Translations under genes and position numbers: made by a program
NCBI RefSeq assembly: GCF_042648805.1
Contig: NZ_JBHRXZ010000001.1
Coordinates: forward strand, 62,001-126,000
Length of the DNA: 64,000 nt
Reading direction: 5' to 3'
From: Azomonas tarimensis
GTDB taxonomy: Bacteria; Pseudomonadota; Gammaproteobacteria; Pseudomonadales; Pseudomonadaceae
The notes under the pieces: generated by a model
Told to the model about the DNA's origin: nothing
The model's input: the letters and a program-made list of their open reading frames with translations, nothing else
Database searches by the model: none
Shown here: piece after piece, positions 17,566 through 26,632 of the stretch
Layout of the letters: every line of letters begins with the position of its first letter
How positions within the stretch are numbered: position 1 is the stretch's first letter

Positions 17566-18150
17566 TCAGCGGGCCAGGGTCTGGCCGATGGCCTGATCGC
17601 GGAACATCCGGGTCAGCGCATCGCTGAGCACGTCGCTGACCAACTGCGTGTTGGTCTGCTCGTTTGGCGCCATGCCGAAGCGCTGGTTGAGCGAGGCGCC
17701 ATAGCGGCCAGTGTAGCGCTGCGTCGGGCCCTGCACTTCGACGCGGAAAGTCGCGGCGATGTCCGCCTCGGTCACGTAGAGACCTTCCTTGGGCGACTGG
17801 TACTTGAGCTCCGCCAGGGTGACGGTCATTTGCGGCGCGTTGTAGGCATTCGGCGAAGGGGTAAAGCCCATCAGCCGCACCCCGGCTTCCACCTGCTCCT
17901 GCAACTTGGGCATCAGCCGCGCGCCGGGCACGTTCACCGCGCTCGTTTCGGCGTAGAGACCACCACGGGTCCCCAGCGTCTGCGACGGTCGACCGTCGAC
18001 CACCCGAACCACCACCGGCTGGCCCTGACCGACAGGGGCCACGGTTTCGTTCAGGCGGGGGGTCGGATCGAGTTGCTGGGGGCTATGGACACATCCGGCG
18101 AGGCCCAGCGAAAGGGCCACGACGAGACCAAACGACAAGCGCTGCAGCAT
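17566..18150 (-). CDS. YajG family lipoprotein
   Basis: A 194-residue lipoprotein with signal peptide and lipobox LGLAGC (Cys20). The body matches the YajG domain: NAYNAPQMTVTLAELKY and repeated beta strands. I chose the ATG at 18150, which follows GGAGAAAGG and gives a proper signal peptide; an upstream in-frame ATG would hide it. The role in the cell envelope is unknown. Confidence 0.85.
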   Translation of the reverse strand: MLQRLSFGLVVALSLGLAGCVHSPQQLDPTPRLNETVAPVGQGQPVVVRVVDGRPSQTLGTRGGLYAETSAVNVPGARLMPKLQEQVEAGVRLMGFTPSPNAYNAPQMTVTLAELKYQSPKEGLYVTEADIAATFRVEVQGPTQRYTGRYGASLNQRFGMAPNEQTNTQLVSDVLSDALTRMFRDQAIGQTLAR

Positions 18151-18231
18151 GCTGCCTTTCTCCACGATCATGAGGGGATGAAACGGCCCGCAGTATAACG
18201 GGCCGCTGGCGGGGCGGACACCCATAACGAA

Positions 18232-18265
18232 ACCGCCCCGCCTCGGCAAGGCCGGACGGGGCGGT
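18232..18265 (-). terminator. Terminator of mqo
   Basis: ACCGCCCCG (18232-18240) pairs with CGGGGCGGT (18257-18265). On the minus strand the stem is followed by TTCGTT, downstream of the mqo stop. Confidence 0.65.
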
Positions 18266-18281
18266 GACGGTACGCGGCGTA

Positions 18282-19769
18282 TCAGCCTGCCAGGCCGAGT
18301 CGCTTGTCGCTCTCGGTGCTGACCCGACGATAGACCTCGGCGTCGGTCTGCAGCAGCTTTTCCCGTGCCGGGAAGATATCACCCAGCTTGCTTGCCCAGG
18401 CCTGGGAGGCGGCCTGCTCGGGGAAGCAGCGCTCGATCAGCTCGAGCATGATGGAGACGGTCACCGATGCGCCCGGGGAAGCACCAAGCAAGGCAGCGAT
18501 GCTGCCATCTCGGGCGGCGACCAGCTCGGTGCCAAACTGCAGGATGCCGCGTTTCTTCGTGTCCTTCTTGATGATCTGCACGCGCTGGCCGGCAATTTCG
18601 AGACGCCAGTCCTCTGCCCGCGCCTGCGGGTAGAAGCGACGCAGGCTCTGCAGCCGCTCGTCCATGGACTGACGCACTTCCTTGATCAGGTAGCGGGTCA
18701 GGTCCATGTTGTCGCGGGCCACGGCAAGCATCGGGATGATGTTGCCAAGTCGGATCGACATGGGCAGGTCGAACAGCGAGCCGTGCTTGAGAAACTTGGT
18801 GGTGAAACCCGCATAGGGTCCGAACAGCAGCGACTTGTTGCCATTGACGACGCGGGTGTCCAGGTGCGGAACCGACATCGGCGGCGCACCGACTTCAGCC
18901 TGGCTGTAGACCTTGGCCTGATGGCGCTCGACAACCGCGGGATTGTCGCAACGCAGCCACTGGCCGCTGACCGGGAAACCGCCGTAGCCCTTGCCTTCCT
19001 CGATCCCCGAGAGCTGCAGCAGCGGGAGTGCCGCGCCGCCCGCGCCAAGAAATACGAAACCGGCCTCGAGCTGACGGCTCTGGTGGGAGGTCACGTTCTT
19101 CACGTCGACCAGCCAGCCCTTGCCGTGACGCTTGAGACCCGTAACCCTCTGGCAATAGCTGATCGTCACGCTGGGCTGCGCGGCGAGGTACTTGAGCAAC
19201 TGGTTGGTCAGGGCGCCGAAGTTGACGTCGGTGCCGTTGTCGGCATAGGTCGCGGCGATGCGCTCGTCGGCCGGGCGGCCGTCCATCATCAGCGGCATCC
19301 ACTGGTTCAGCGTGGCACGGTCTTCACTGTAGACCATGCGCTCGAAGGTGTGGTGCGCACTGAGCAGTTCATGACGCTTCTTCAGGAAGGCGATGTCCTT
19401 GTCGCCGCGCAGAAAACTCAGGTGCGGGACCGGACTGATGAAGGAGCGCGTGTTGCCGAAATCTTCACGACTCGTCATGTAGGCCCAGAACTGCTTGGAG
19501 ACCTCGAACTGGGTGTTGATGGTGATCGCTTTCTTGATGTCGATCGAGCCGTCCTGGGCCTGCGGTGTGTAGTTCAACTCGCATAGCCCGGCATGTCCGG
19601 TACCCGCGTTGTTCCAGGGGTTGGAGCTTTCAATTGCTCCGGCCTCCTGCAACTCCACGATTTCCAGCTTGAGGCTGGGATCGAGCTCCTTGAGCAGTAC
19701 CGCAAGTGTGGCGCTCATGATACCGGCGCCAACCAGCACCATATCCGGCGCTTCGCTATGTTGCGTCAT
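18282..19769 (-). CDS. mqo: Malate:quinone oxidoreductase
   Basis: A 495-residue FAD enzyme on the inner face of the membrane that oxidises malate to oxaloacetate and reduces the quinone pool, replacing or supplementing NAD-malate dehydrogenase. The N-terminal FAD motif DMVLVGAGIMSATLAVLL is at residues 9-26. NPWNNAGTGHAG and GASPGASV near the C-terminus are family signatures, and the length is typical. It corresponds to one of the two Mqo paralogues of pseudomonads, probably the one next to the PA4642-like gene (mqoB). Confidence 0.95.
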   Translation of the reverse strand: MTQHSEAPDMVLVGAGIMSATLAVLLKELDPSLKLEIVELQEAGAIESSNPWNNAGTGHAGLCELNYTPQAQDGSIDIKKAITINTQFEVSKQFWAYMTSREDFGNTRSFISPVPHLSFLRGDKDIAFLKKRHELLSAHHTFERMVYSEDRATLNQWMPLMMDGRPADERIAATYADNGTDVNFGALTNQLLKYLAAQPSVTISYCQRVTGLKRHGKGWLVDVKNVTSHQSRQLEAGFVFLGAGGAALPLLQLSGIEEGKGYGGFPVSGQWLRCDNPAVVERHQAKVYSQAEVGAPPMSVPHLDTRVVNGNKSLLFGPYAGFTTKFLKHGSLFDLPMSIRLGNIIPMLAVARDNMDLTRYLIKEVRQSMDERLQSLRRFYPQARAEDWRLEIAGQRVQIIKKDTKKRGILQFGTELVAARDGSIAALLGASPGASVTVSIMLELIERCFPEQAASQAWASKLGDIFPAREKLLQTDAEVYRRVSTESDKRLGLAG

Positions 19770-20040
19770 TTAACGCTTCTCCAGAACGCAGCAAAAGACT
19801 TCACGGCCGCAATACGCGGCACGCGCGAAACTGTCGACACGGCGTGCGAAGCCATGACGGTCGGGGGGCAAGCCCCGATTCAGCTGCTGGGCGGCTTTTG
19901 GCCCCCCTGTCACAACGCCGCTTTTGTCCGCAGGCGAGCCCTTGCCCATGGCCCTCGGTCAAAATGCGCTGTGATACCAAACTGTGGCGCGAGTTACCCC
20001 GTCGCCAGGGCCGCCGACTCACGTCAGCGGGCGAAACTTT

Positions 20041-20328
20041 TCAACGACGCGCCGCTTCCACGGCTTCGATGTAGGGCTCTGCCTGACGCTGATCGCGGAT
20101 CAGGTCGACAAAGTCTTCACCTTTTGCATTCCGGACACCAAGGTCGTGACCAGCCTCGACGAAGCACTCGAGAAAGCGCTTGAAATCATCCACGCGCAAA
20201 CCCCGGTAAGCCTTGATCAGCTTGTGCAGTGCGGGCGGGGTGTCATCGGCCGGCTCGGGCAGGAGAAACAGCTTGATCGACTCATCGGAAACCTCTCCGC
20301 CGATCACTTGTTTCTTCTCTTTGCGCAT
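20041..20328 (-). CDS. Conserved hypothetical protein (PA4642-like)
   Basis: A 95-residue acidic protein without membrane segments or recognised motifs (DESIKLFLLPEPADDTPPALHKL near residues 15-37). I recall a similar small protein beside mqoB in P. aeruginosa (PA4642). It is on the same strand as mqo and about 270 bases upstream of it; that gap presumably carries the mqo promoter, and I see no other gene there. The function is unknown. Confidence 0.7.
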   Translation of the reverse strand: MRKEKKQVIGGEVSDESIKLFLLPEPADDTPPALHKLIKAYRGLRVDDFKRFLECFVEAGHDLGVRNAKGEDFVDLIRDQRQAEPYIEAVEAARR

Positions 20329-20579
20329 GATTGTCCCTTATGACGGCTACTTACGGGGCCGGAAGTGTACTCCGGGGGCGCCATCGGCTCAACGCGCCGG
20401 AGCCGCTTGCGACCAAGGTAGTAGAGCCATAAAGCGAGCAGGAATTCTACCGAAGGCAGGAAAACCGCGCCGCAGCGCAATCGAAGGCCTGATCATAGGC
20501 CGCCCCTCCGAAAGTCCGGCCCCGGAGGCCGCGCCGGACTGGTTAGAATGCCTGTCACACCCACGGTTGGAGCAAAAGG

Positions 20580-22295
20580 ATGTCTCTCCCGCCCCTGTTC
20601 GCTGGCTGGCGCCAGGCGCTGCGCCAGGGCTATGACCGCCAGGCCCTGCGCGGCGACATCAGTGCCGGCCTGACTGTGGGGATCATCGCCATCCCCCTGG
20701 CCATGGCGCTAGCCATCGCGGTCGGCGCGCCCCCGCAGAACGGTCTGTACACGGTGCTGATCGCCGCCCCGCTGATCGCCCTGTTCGGCGGATCTCGCTT
20801 CAATGTGTCCGGCCCGACGGCTGCCTTCGTGGTCATACTGCTGCCCATTACCCAGCAACACGGTCTCGGCGGGCTACTGCTCTGTACCATGCTGGCCGGG
20901 CTCATCCTCATTGCCCTGGGTCTGTTGCGCGCCGGCCGCCTGATTGCGTTCGTGCCCTACCCTGTCATCCTCGGCTTCACCGCCGGCATTGGCATCGTCA
21001 TCGCCACCTTGCAGATCAAGGACGCCTTCGGATTGACGCTGAGCGAAGCGCCGAGCCATTACTTCGATCAGCTTGGGCTGCTGGCCCGCGCACTTCCCGC
21101 CTTCAGTCCCGGCGACGCCCTGGTGGCAGCGGCCTGCCTGGCGGTGCTGATTCTCTGGCCACGGTGGGTACCTCGCGTCCCGGGGCATCTGGTCGCCCTG
21201 CTGGTGGGGGTAGGCCTGGCGATGCTGCTGGAGCGCGCGGGCCTTTCCGTGGCGACCCTGGGCGAACGTTTCAGCTACGAACTCGATGGCGAGCTGCGCC
21301 CCGGGATTCCGCCGATGCTTCCCGAGTTCGCCTGGCCCTGGCGACTGCCGGGCGCAGACGGTCAGCCGCTCGAGCTGAACTTCGCCCTGTTGCGCCAGTT
21401 GCTGGCGCCTGCCTTCGCCATCGCCATGCTCGGTGCCATCGAGTCGCTGCTCTGTGCCGTGGTAGCCGATGGCATGGCCGGTACCAATCACGATCCCAAT
21501 GCCGAACTCATGGGCCAGGGCATCGGCAACCTGGTAGCGCCGCTCTTCGGCGGAATCACGGCCACCGCCGCTATCGCGCGTAGCGCCGCCAATGTTCGCG
21601 CCGGCGCCTTTTCACCGGCCGCCGCCATGATCCACGCCGGCGTGGTGCTGGCCGCCATTCTCTGGCTGGCCCCCCTGTTCAGCTACCTGCCCATGGCCGC
21701 GCTGGCCGCGCTGCTGCTGATGGTGGCGTGGAACATGAGCGAGGCCCCGCATGTGGTGCACACCCTGCGCATTGCGCCTCGTGGCGACGTGCTGGTCCTG
21801 CTCACCTGCCTGACCCTGACCGTGCTGTTCGACATGGTACTGGCGGTGGGCGTCGGCCTGCTGCTGGCGGCCGGCCTGTTCATCAAGCGCATGAGCGAGC
21901 TGACCGATACCGCCCCGCTGTCCCCCAGGGGGGTGGACTTCCCCGCGGTGCCCACCGGGGCCGCTGCCTTCGCGATCCGCGGCCCGCTGTTCTTTGGTGC
22001 CGCCGACAAGGCGCTGGACACGCTGCGCCGTTTCAACCCGGAAGTCCGGGTGGTCATTGTCGACTTCAGCGCCGTCCCATTGCTGGACATGACCGCCCTG
22101 GCAATTCTCGAAAGCCTGGCCAGGGACTACCGCAAGCGGGACATGGTGTTGATCTTTTCCGGGGTCAATCCGCGCCTGCGACTGAAACTGCGTCGCGCCG
22201 GCCTGGGACAGCAACCGGGACACCTCATCCATGTGTCCAGCCTGCAGCGCGCCAGCGAAAGAGCCATGCAACTGCTTGCCGAGCGCGCCGCCTGA
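20580..22295 (+). CDS. SulP family anion transporter with STAS domain
   Basis: A 571-residue transporter with about 12 membrane segments (residues 20-430), starting with the SulP signature region DISAGLTVGIIAIPLAMALA and GGSRFNVSGPTAAF. A cytoplasmic C-terminal STAS domain occupies residues about 450-560 (VVIVDFSAVPLLDMTAL). SulP members carry sulfate, bicarbonate or dicarboxylates; it is nearest in style to DauA (YchM). The substrate is not decidable from sequence. Confidence 0.9.
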   Translation: MSLPPLFAGWRQALRQGYDRQALRGDISAGLTVGIIAIPLAMALAIAVGAPPQNGLYTVLIAAPLIALFGGSRFNVSGPTAAFVVILLPITQQHGLGGLLLCTMLAGLILIALGLLRAGRLIAFVPYPVILGFTAGIGIVIATLQIKDAFGLTLSEAPSHYFDQLGLLARALPAFSPGDALVAAACLAVLILWPRWVPRVPGHLVALLVGVGLAMLLERAGLSVATLGERFSYELDGELRPGIPPMLPEFAWPWRLPGADGQPLELNFALLRQLLAPAFAIAMLGAIESLLCAVVADGMAGTNHDPNAELMGQGIGNLVAPLFGGITATAAIARSAANVRAGAFSPAAAMIHAGVVLAAILWLAPLFSYLPMAALAALLLMVAWNMSEAPHVVHTLRIAPRGDVLVLLTCLTLTVLFDMVLAVGVGLLLAAGLFIKRMSELTDTAPLSPRGVDFPAVPTGAAAFAIRGPLFFGAADKALDTLRRFNPEVRVVIVDFSAVPLLDMTALAILESLARDYRKRDMVLIFSGVNPRLRLKLRRAGLGQQPGHLIHVSSLQRASERAMQLLAERAA

Positions 22296-22983
22296 CTGGT
22301 CATTTTCTGAACAGAACAGCCAGGTGCCCCGACTGACCGGGCGTCTGGCCAGCCTTGCTCAGCTTATCCACAGCGCAGTCCACAGCATCCGTGGATATCT
22401 CGGAGAACCCTTCGTGCTTCAGAGTGCCCGATTGATCATTCACGACGCGACAAGTATCAGAAAAACAACAACAAATCGTTTGATCAAAAAACAATCAGAA
22501 GACATCAAGCCTTGCCCTGCCTGGCTCCCAGGCTTGTTTCCCCGGGTTATCCACAGATCGCCGCACAGTCTTCGTGCATAACTGAGCTACGAGCTCCCGC
22601 CCCGTGCAGCAGGCGACTCGTCTCCCCGGCCATGTCAGCGGTTACGCGATTTGTCGTAATTTCCTGCAGCACGATCGGCGCATCGCTGCTTTGCTCAAGG
22701 TTATGACCGGACCGCGCTTTCCAGCCGATGCCCTGCTCATGGGAATAGTCCGCCGGCTCCGGCATTCTTCACGAACGGGCCCTTGAGAGCCTCTCGCCTG
22801 TTCGCCAGATGGTCGCGCAGAGGCTGACAGCTGACCCGCAGCCGCTACACGGGGAGATTTCTGCGGCTCGAGCAGGTCATAGCGATAACCGAAGCGTGCC
22901 ATTGGAGCAGTGGCGCCAGGTGATTCGCGCCGGCGGCATGCGGCCCCGATCATGAACCCGCCCGCTTGGGCAGGAGGAATCCG
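22296..22983. other. 690-base non-coding stretch with DnaA-box matches
   Basis: No gene could be supported here. It contains two perfect DnaA consensus boxes TTATCCACA (22364-22372, 22547-22555), a box-like TTATGCACG on the minus strand (22573-22581), and between them an A-rich tract (about 22451-22502) with AACAACAACAAA. A hairpin GCCTGG-CTC-CCAGGC (22519-22533) is nested in CAAGCCT / AGGCTTG (22506-22536). The right half (22590-22975) is unremarkable GC-rich sequence ending in the ribosome site of the next gene. See findings. Confidence 0.6.
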
Positions 22984-23496
22984 ATGGAGCTGTTACTGCT
23001 GACCGTTATTGCCACCTTCATCTGCTTTGCCCTGGTTTTTTTCATCAAGCAGAAGCAATACAGCCACCCGACCCTGAAGTACCCCTATCAGCTCAAGGCG
23101 CCGCTGATGGATGAGGAGGAACGCCAGTTGCTGGAAGAACTGCAACGCTCCGTGGGACACGAATACTATGTTCTCAGCAAGATCCGGCTGCCTGACGCCG
23201 TGAACATCACCGCCGTACCGCGACGCTCGTACTGGCACCACGCCTACAACCGCATCGCCTCCGAGCATTTCGATTTCCTCCTCTGCCGCAAACGTGACCT
23301 GACGCCCGCCTGCGCGGTCATCCTGGATCGCGACGAGGTGGCCCGCGACCCCTTCATGGACGAACTTTGCCGCATCGTTGGCCTACCGCTGGCACGACTG
23401 CCCGCGCAGGCGGCCAACTCCTTTGGCGAGGTACAGGACTTCATCGAGCGAGCCATTTCCCTGCGCGATACCGACGGACCGAAACTCACCGCCTGA
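22984..23496 (+). CDS. DUF2726 domain protein, membrane anchored
   Basis: A 170-residue protein. One N-terminal membrane anchor (residues 1-22, LLLLTVIATFICFALVFFI), then a DUF2726-like nuclease-fold domain: PLMDEEERQLLEEL, VLSKIRLPDAV, HFDFLLCRK, CAVILDRDE, RDPFMDELCRIVGLPLARL. This domain is distantly related to restriction-type endonuclease folds, but the activity is unproven. Start at 22984 follows AGGAGGA with ideal spacing; an upstream ATG is less likely. Confidence 0.75.
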   Translation: MELLLLTVIATFICFALVFFIKQKQYSHPTLKYPYQLKAPLMDEEERQLLEELQRSVGHEYYVLSKIRLPDAVNITAVPRRSYWHHAYNRIASEHFDFLLCRKRDLTPACAVILDRDEVARDPFMDELCRIVGLPLARLPAQAANSFGEVQDFIERAISLRDTDGPKLTA

Positions 23497-23528
23497 TTCG
23501 AGCCGAGTCAGGCCCTTGGGAGAGCTGA

Positions 23529-24080
23529 ATGGAGTGGTGGGACATCTTCACCCGTACGCTGGCCACCGAGTTTTCCGATATCTCGGACCTGGAGGAAGCG
23601 TTCAGCGTCGCCATTCGCCTGACGCTTGCCATGATTCTAGGTGGCCTGCTTGGTTATGAACGCGAGTACAAGGGCAAGGCCGCCGGGCTGCGCACGCATA
23701 TGCTGGTATGCGTTGGCGCAGCGCTCTTCGTGCTGGTGCCGCTCAAGGCAGGTATCGTGCAGGACGATGTGTCCCGGGTGATCCAGGGCGTCGTGACCGG
23801 TGTCGGCTTTCTGGGTGCCGGGACGATTCTCAAGGGCGGTGAAAGGCGCGAAGTGCAAGGGCTGACCACCGCTGCCGGCATCTGGCTGACGGCCGCTGTC
23901 GGCGTGGCCTCCGGGCTCGGCCACGAAACCACCGCAGTACTCACTACGCTGCTGGCACTGATGGTGCTCATGGTGATGCGGCCGCTGGAGCGGCACGCCG
24001 CTGCAAGCGCCGCGCGACACCGCAAACGCCAGCGCCGCAAACAGGCACAAGCGCAGGCGCAGGCCTCGCGAGACGCCTAG
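23529..24080 (+). CDS. MgtC/SapB family membrane protein
   Basis: A 183-residue protein with four to five membrane segments. It carries the MgtC signatures GLLGYEREYKGKAAGLRTHMLV and VVTGVGFLGAGTILK plus TTAAGIWLTAAVG. It lacks the long soluble C-terminal domain of Salmonella MgtC and ends in a basic, Gln/Ala-rich tail. Members are linked to magnesium limitation and to F-ATP synthase control; no Mg leader was seen upstream. It starts 32 bases after the DUF2726 gene and could be cotranscribed. Confidence 0.88.
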   Translation: MEWWDIFTRTLATEFSDISDLEEAFSVAIRLTLAMILGGLLGYEREYKGKAAGLRTHMLVCVGAALFVLVPLKAGIVQDDVSRVIQGVVTGVGFLGAGTILKGGERREVQGLTTAAGIWLTAAVGVASGLGHETTAVLTTLLALMVLMVMRPLERHAAASAARHRKRQRRKQAQAQAQASRDA

Positions 24081-24781
24081 ATCACCTCGAGAGGCTTCAG
24101 GAGGCGGATTTCATCAGTGGAGAGCTCGGCTGCATAGGCCAGCACCTCTACCCCGGCGAGCCGCGCCGCGGACAGTGCCTTTGCATAGGCAGGATCGATT
24201 TCGGCCGCCGCACGCACCGCCTCGACCCCCGAAAGCCCCACGCAGTAGAGCTGCACCGCCCGGATCCCCGAGCGAGCCAGCGCGGCCAACTCGCGCAAGT
24301 GCCGGGCACCGCGACTGGTAGTGGCGTCGGGAAAGGCCGCGATGGGCGAGCCATCGAATCCGAGGGTCACGCTTTTCACCTCGACGTAGGCAGGGCCGCC
24401 TGGATACTCAAGGCGAAAATCCACCCGACTGCGTTCGCTGCCATAGGCCACCTCCCGTTTAAGCGCGGTAAAGCCTGACAGCTCGGCTATCACTCCCGCC
24501 CGCAAAGCCTCTTCTACCAATGGATTGGCGCGCGCGGTATTGATGCAGGCGATGCGACCCTGCGGGGTTTCCGCCAGCTCCCAGGTGCCCGGCAGCTTGC
24601 GTCGCGGATCGCTCGAGCGCTGGAACCACACGCGACCGCCTTCGACCATGCAATTGTGCATCGAACCGGTATTCGGGCAGTGGATACACAGTGGCTCGCC
24701 GTCGGCAGTGATGATGTCGGCCAGGAACCTCTTGTAGCGGCGCACCAACCGCCCCTCCTCAAGCGCTGGACTAAAGCGCAT
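24077..24781 (-). CDS. sfsA: DNA/sugar fermentation stimulation nuclease SfsA
   Basis: A 234-residue SfsA protein, a PD-(D/E)XK-fold nuclease with an N-terminal OB domain. The N-terminus RFSPALEEGRLVRRYKRFLAD, HCPNTGSM and RVDFRLEYPGGPAYVEVKSVTL (the D-EVK catalytic core) are recognisable. The true start is the ATG at 24781; the open frame continues upstream inside the aminotransferase gene, whose end it overlaps by 11 bases. It is placed with dksA as in many gammaproteobacteria. Confidence 0.92.
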   Translation of the reverse strand: MRFSPALEEGRLVRRYKRFLADIITADGEPLCIHCPNTGSMHNCMVEGGRVWFQRSSDPRRKLPGTWELAETPQGRIACINTARANPLVEEALRAGVIAELSGFTALKREVAYGSERSRVDFRLEYPGGPAYVEVKSVTLGFDGSPIAAFPDATTSRGARHLRELAALARSGIRAVQLYCVGLSGVEAVRAAAEIDPAYAKALSAARLAGVEVLAYAAELSTDEIRLLKPLEVI

Positions 24782-25952
24782 CGCCACCCCACTGCCGCAA
24801 GCCCACCGCCAGGCGCTCCACCGCTTGCTCGAGACGGGGCAGATCCTGGGTATAGGCGAAACGGACATGACGATTGGCCAGATGCCTGCCGAAGTCGACT
24901 CCCGGGGTGATGGCAACGGCCTGGGTTTCCAGCAGGTGGTTGCACAGGGCGTAGGCATCCCCGCCAAAGGCAGACATGTCGGCGTAGAGGTAGAAGGCGC
25001 CCTCGGGCTCCACCTCTATGACAAAGCCCAGTTCGCGAAGCGCCGGCAGCAGAAAATCCCGCCGCCTGGCAAAATCGGCACGACGCGCCTCCAGGATGTC
25101 CAGGGTGGCGGGCTCGAAGCAGGCCAGCGCCGCATGCTGGGCCAGGGTCGGCGCACTGATGTAGAGATTCTGGGCAAGCTTCTCCAGCTCTCCCACCGCG
25201 TCCAGGGGCGCGACCAGCCAGCCCAGCCGCCACCCGGTCATGCCGAAGTACTTGGAGAAGCTGTTGAGCACGAAAGCGCCGTCATCCACTTCCAGCGCGC
25301 TGGTGGCCTGCACCCCATAGGTCAGGCCGTGATAGATCTCGTCGACCACCAAGTGGCCGCCACGGCTGCAGATTGCCTGCGACAGTCCCGCCAGCTCCTT
25401 GCGCGAGAGCAGCGTGCCGGTGGGGTTCGATGGTGAGGCGACCAGCGCGCCGACGCTGTCGGCGTCCCAGTGATGCGCTACCGCTTCGGCGCCGAGCTGA
25501 TAACGCTCGGCCGGCCCGACCGGTACCAGCTTCGCCGCGCCCTCCACCAGACGCAGGAAGTGCCGGTTGCAGGGATAGCCTGGATCGGCCAGCAGCCAGT
25601 GCCTGCCGGGGTCGACCAGCAGGCTGCTGGCGAGCAGCAGGGCTCCCGACCCACCCGGAGTCAGCAGGATCCGGCGCGGGTCCAGCGAAACGCCGTATCG
25701 CTGTGCGTAGAATCCTGCCAGCTTTTCGCGCAACGCGGGCAGGCCACAGGCCGCCGTGTAGCGTGTATGACCCGCGGCCAGGGCGGCCTGCCCGGCGGCG
25801 ATGATGGGCGCCGCGGTGGGGAAATCCGGCTCTCCGATCTCCAGATGGATCACATCGCGACCCTGCGCCTGCAGTGCCTGAGCCCTGGCCAGCAGCGCCA
25901 TAACATGGAATGGCTCGATCTCGCGGCTCCGCGCGCTGTAACGAGGGATCAT
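24771..25952 (-). CDS. PLP-dependent aminotransferase, class I/II
   Basis: A 393-residue fold-type I aminotransferase. The PLP lysine is in NSFSKYFGMTGWRLGW; ASPSNPTGTLLS, VVDEIYHGL and the C-terminal arginine (RFAYTQ) are present. I start at the ATG at 25952 (IPRYSARSREIEPFHVMALL); the frame stays open for almost 300 further codons upstream across dksA, which is chance. The substrate is unknown; a broad aspartate/aromatic or alanine-type specificity is possible. Confidence 0.88.
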   Translation of the reverse strand: MIPRYSARSREIEPFHVMALLARAQALQAQGRDVIHLEIGEPDFPTAAPIIAAGQAALAAGHTRYTAACGLPALREKLAGFYAQRYGVSLDPRRILLTPGGSGALLLASSLLVDPGRHWLLADPGYPCNRHFLRLVEGAAKLVPVGPAERYQLGAEAVAHHWDADSVGALVASPSNPTGTLLSRKELAGLSQAICSRGGHLVVDEIYHGLTYGVQATSALEVDDGAFVLNSFSKYFGMTGWRLGWLVAPLDAVGELEKLAQNLYISAPTLAQHAALACFEPATLDILEARRADFARRRDFLLPALRELGFVIEVEPEGAFYLYADMSAFGGDAYALCNHLLETQAVAITPGVDFGRHLANRHVRFAYTQDLPRLEQAVERLAVGLRQWGGDAL

Positions 25953-26138
25953 AAAAGCCTTCCGGGAGTCCAAAAGGCGGATTCTACCGAAGCTTTCACG
26001 GGCACCGCAGCCGTGGAACATCCGGTAGTGGCGCGTCCGTATCGGTTCTGGTAATTTCGGGCGCTTGCGGTCGCAGGGCCAGCCGTGCTGGCGGTAGATT
26101 TCCCAACTGCGCCATGGATTTAGCAAGAGGCGGCCACC

Positions 26139-26585
26139 ATGCCCATCACAAAAGAAACTCAGACGAGCAAACAGTTGGTTCGCGGCTTCCAGCCCTACAA
26201 GGAAAATGCGGGTGAGGAATACATGAGCGACGCCATGCGCGCTCACTTCACTGCCATTCTCAACGAATGGAAGCAGGAACTGATGGAAGAGGTAGACCGC
26301 ACCGTCCACCACATGCAGGACGAAGCGGCCAACTTCCCGGACCCGGCCGACCGTGCCAGCCAGGAAGAGGAATTCAGCCTTGAACTTCGTGCGCGCGATC
26401 GCGAGCGCAAGTTGATCAAGAAGATCGACGAGACGCTGCAGCTGATCGAAGATAACGAATACGGCTGGTGCGACTCCTGCGGCGTCGAGATCGGCATCCG
26501 CCGCCTCGAAGCCCGCCCCACCGCCAGCCTGTGCATCGACTGCAAGACCCTGGCGGAGATCAAGGAAAAGCAGATCGGTTCCTGA
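26139..26585 (+). CDS. dksA: RNA polymerase-binding transcription factor DksA
   Basis: A 148-residue canonical DksA that enters the RNA polymerase secondary channel and, with ppGpp, controls rRNA and amino-acid promoters. The coiled coil (residues about 35-110) has the tip DPADRA with both required aspartates. The C-terminal zinc finger has four cysteines (CDSC near 113-116 and CIDC near 134-137), so it is the zinc-bound form, not the Cys-poor DksA2. Confidence 0.96.
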   Translation: MPITKETQTSKQLVRGFQPYKENAGEEYMSDAMRAHFTAILNEWKQELMEEVDRTVHHMQDEAANFPDPADRASQEEEFSLELRARDRERKLIKKIDETLQLIEDNEYGWCDSCGVEIGIRRLEARPTASLCIDCKTLAEIKEKQIGS

Positions 26586-26632
26586 CCCTCCGCACGGGGC
26601 GCGAGAGCGCCCCGTTCGCTTGTTGCCAGCCC

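Noticed and set aside
22342..22362. A sigma-54-like TGGCCAGCCTTGCT after sulP
   Set aside because: GG and GC are 8 bases apart rather than the required 10, and no activator site is visible.
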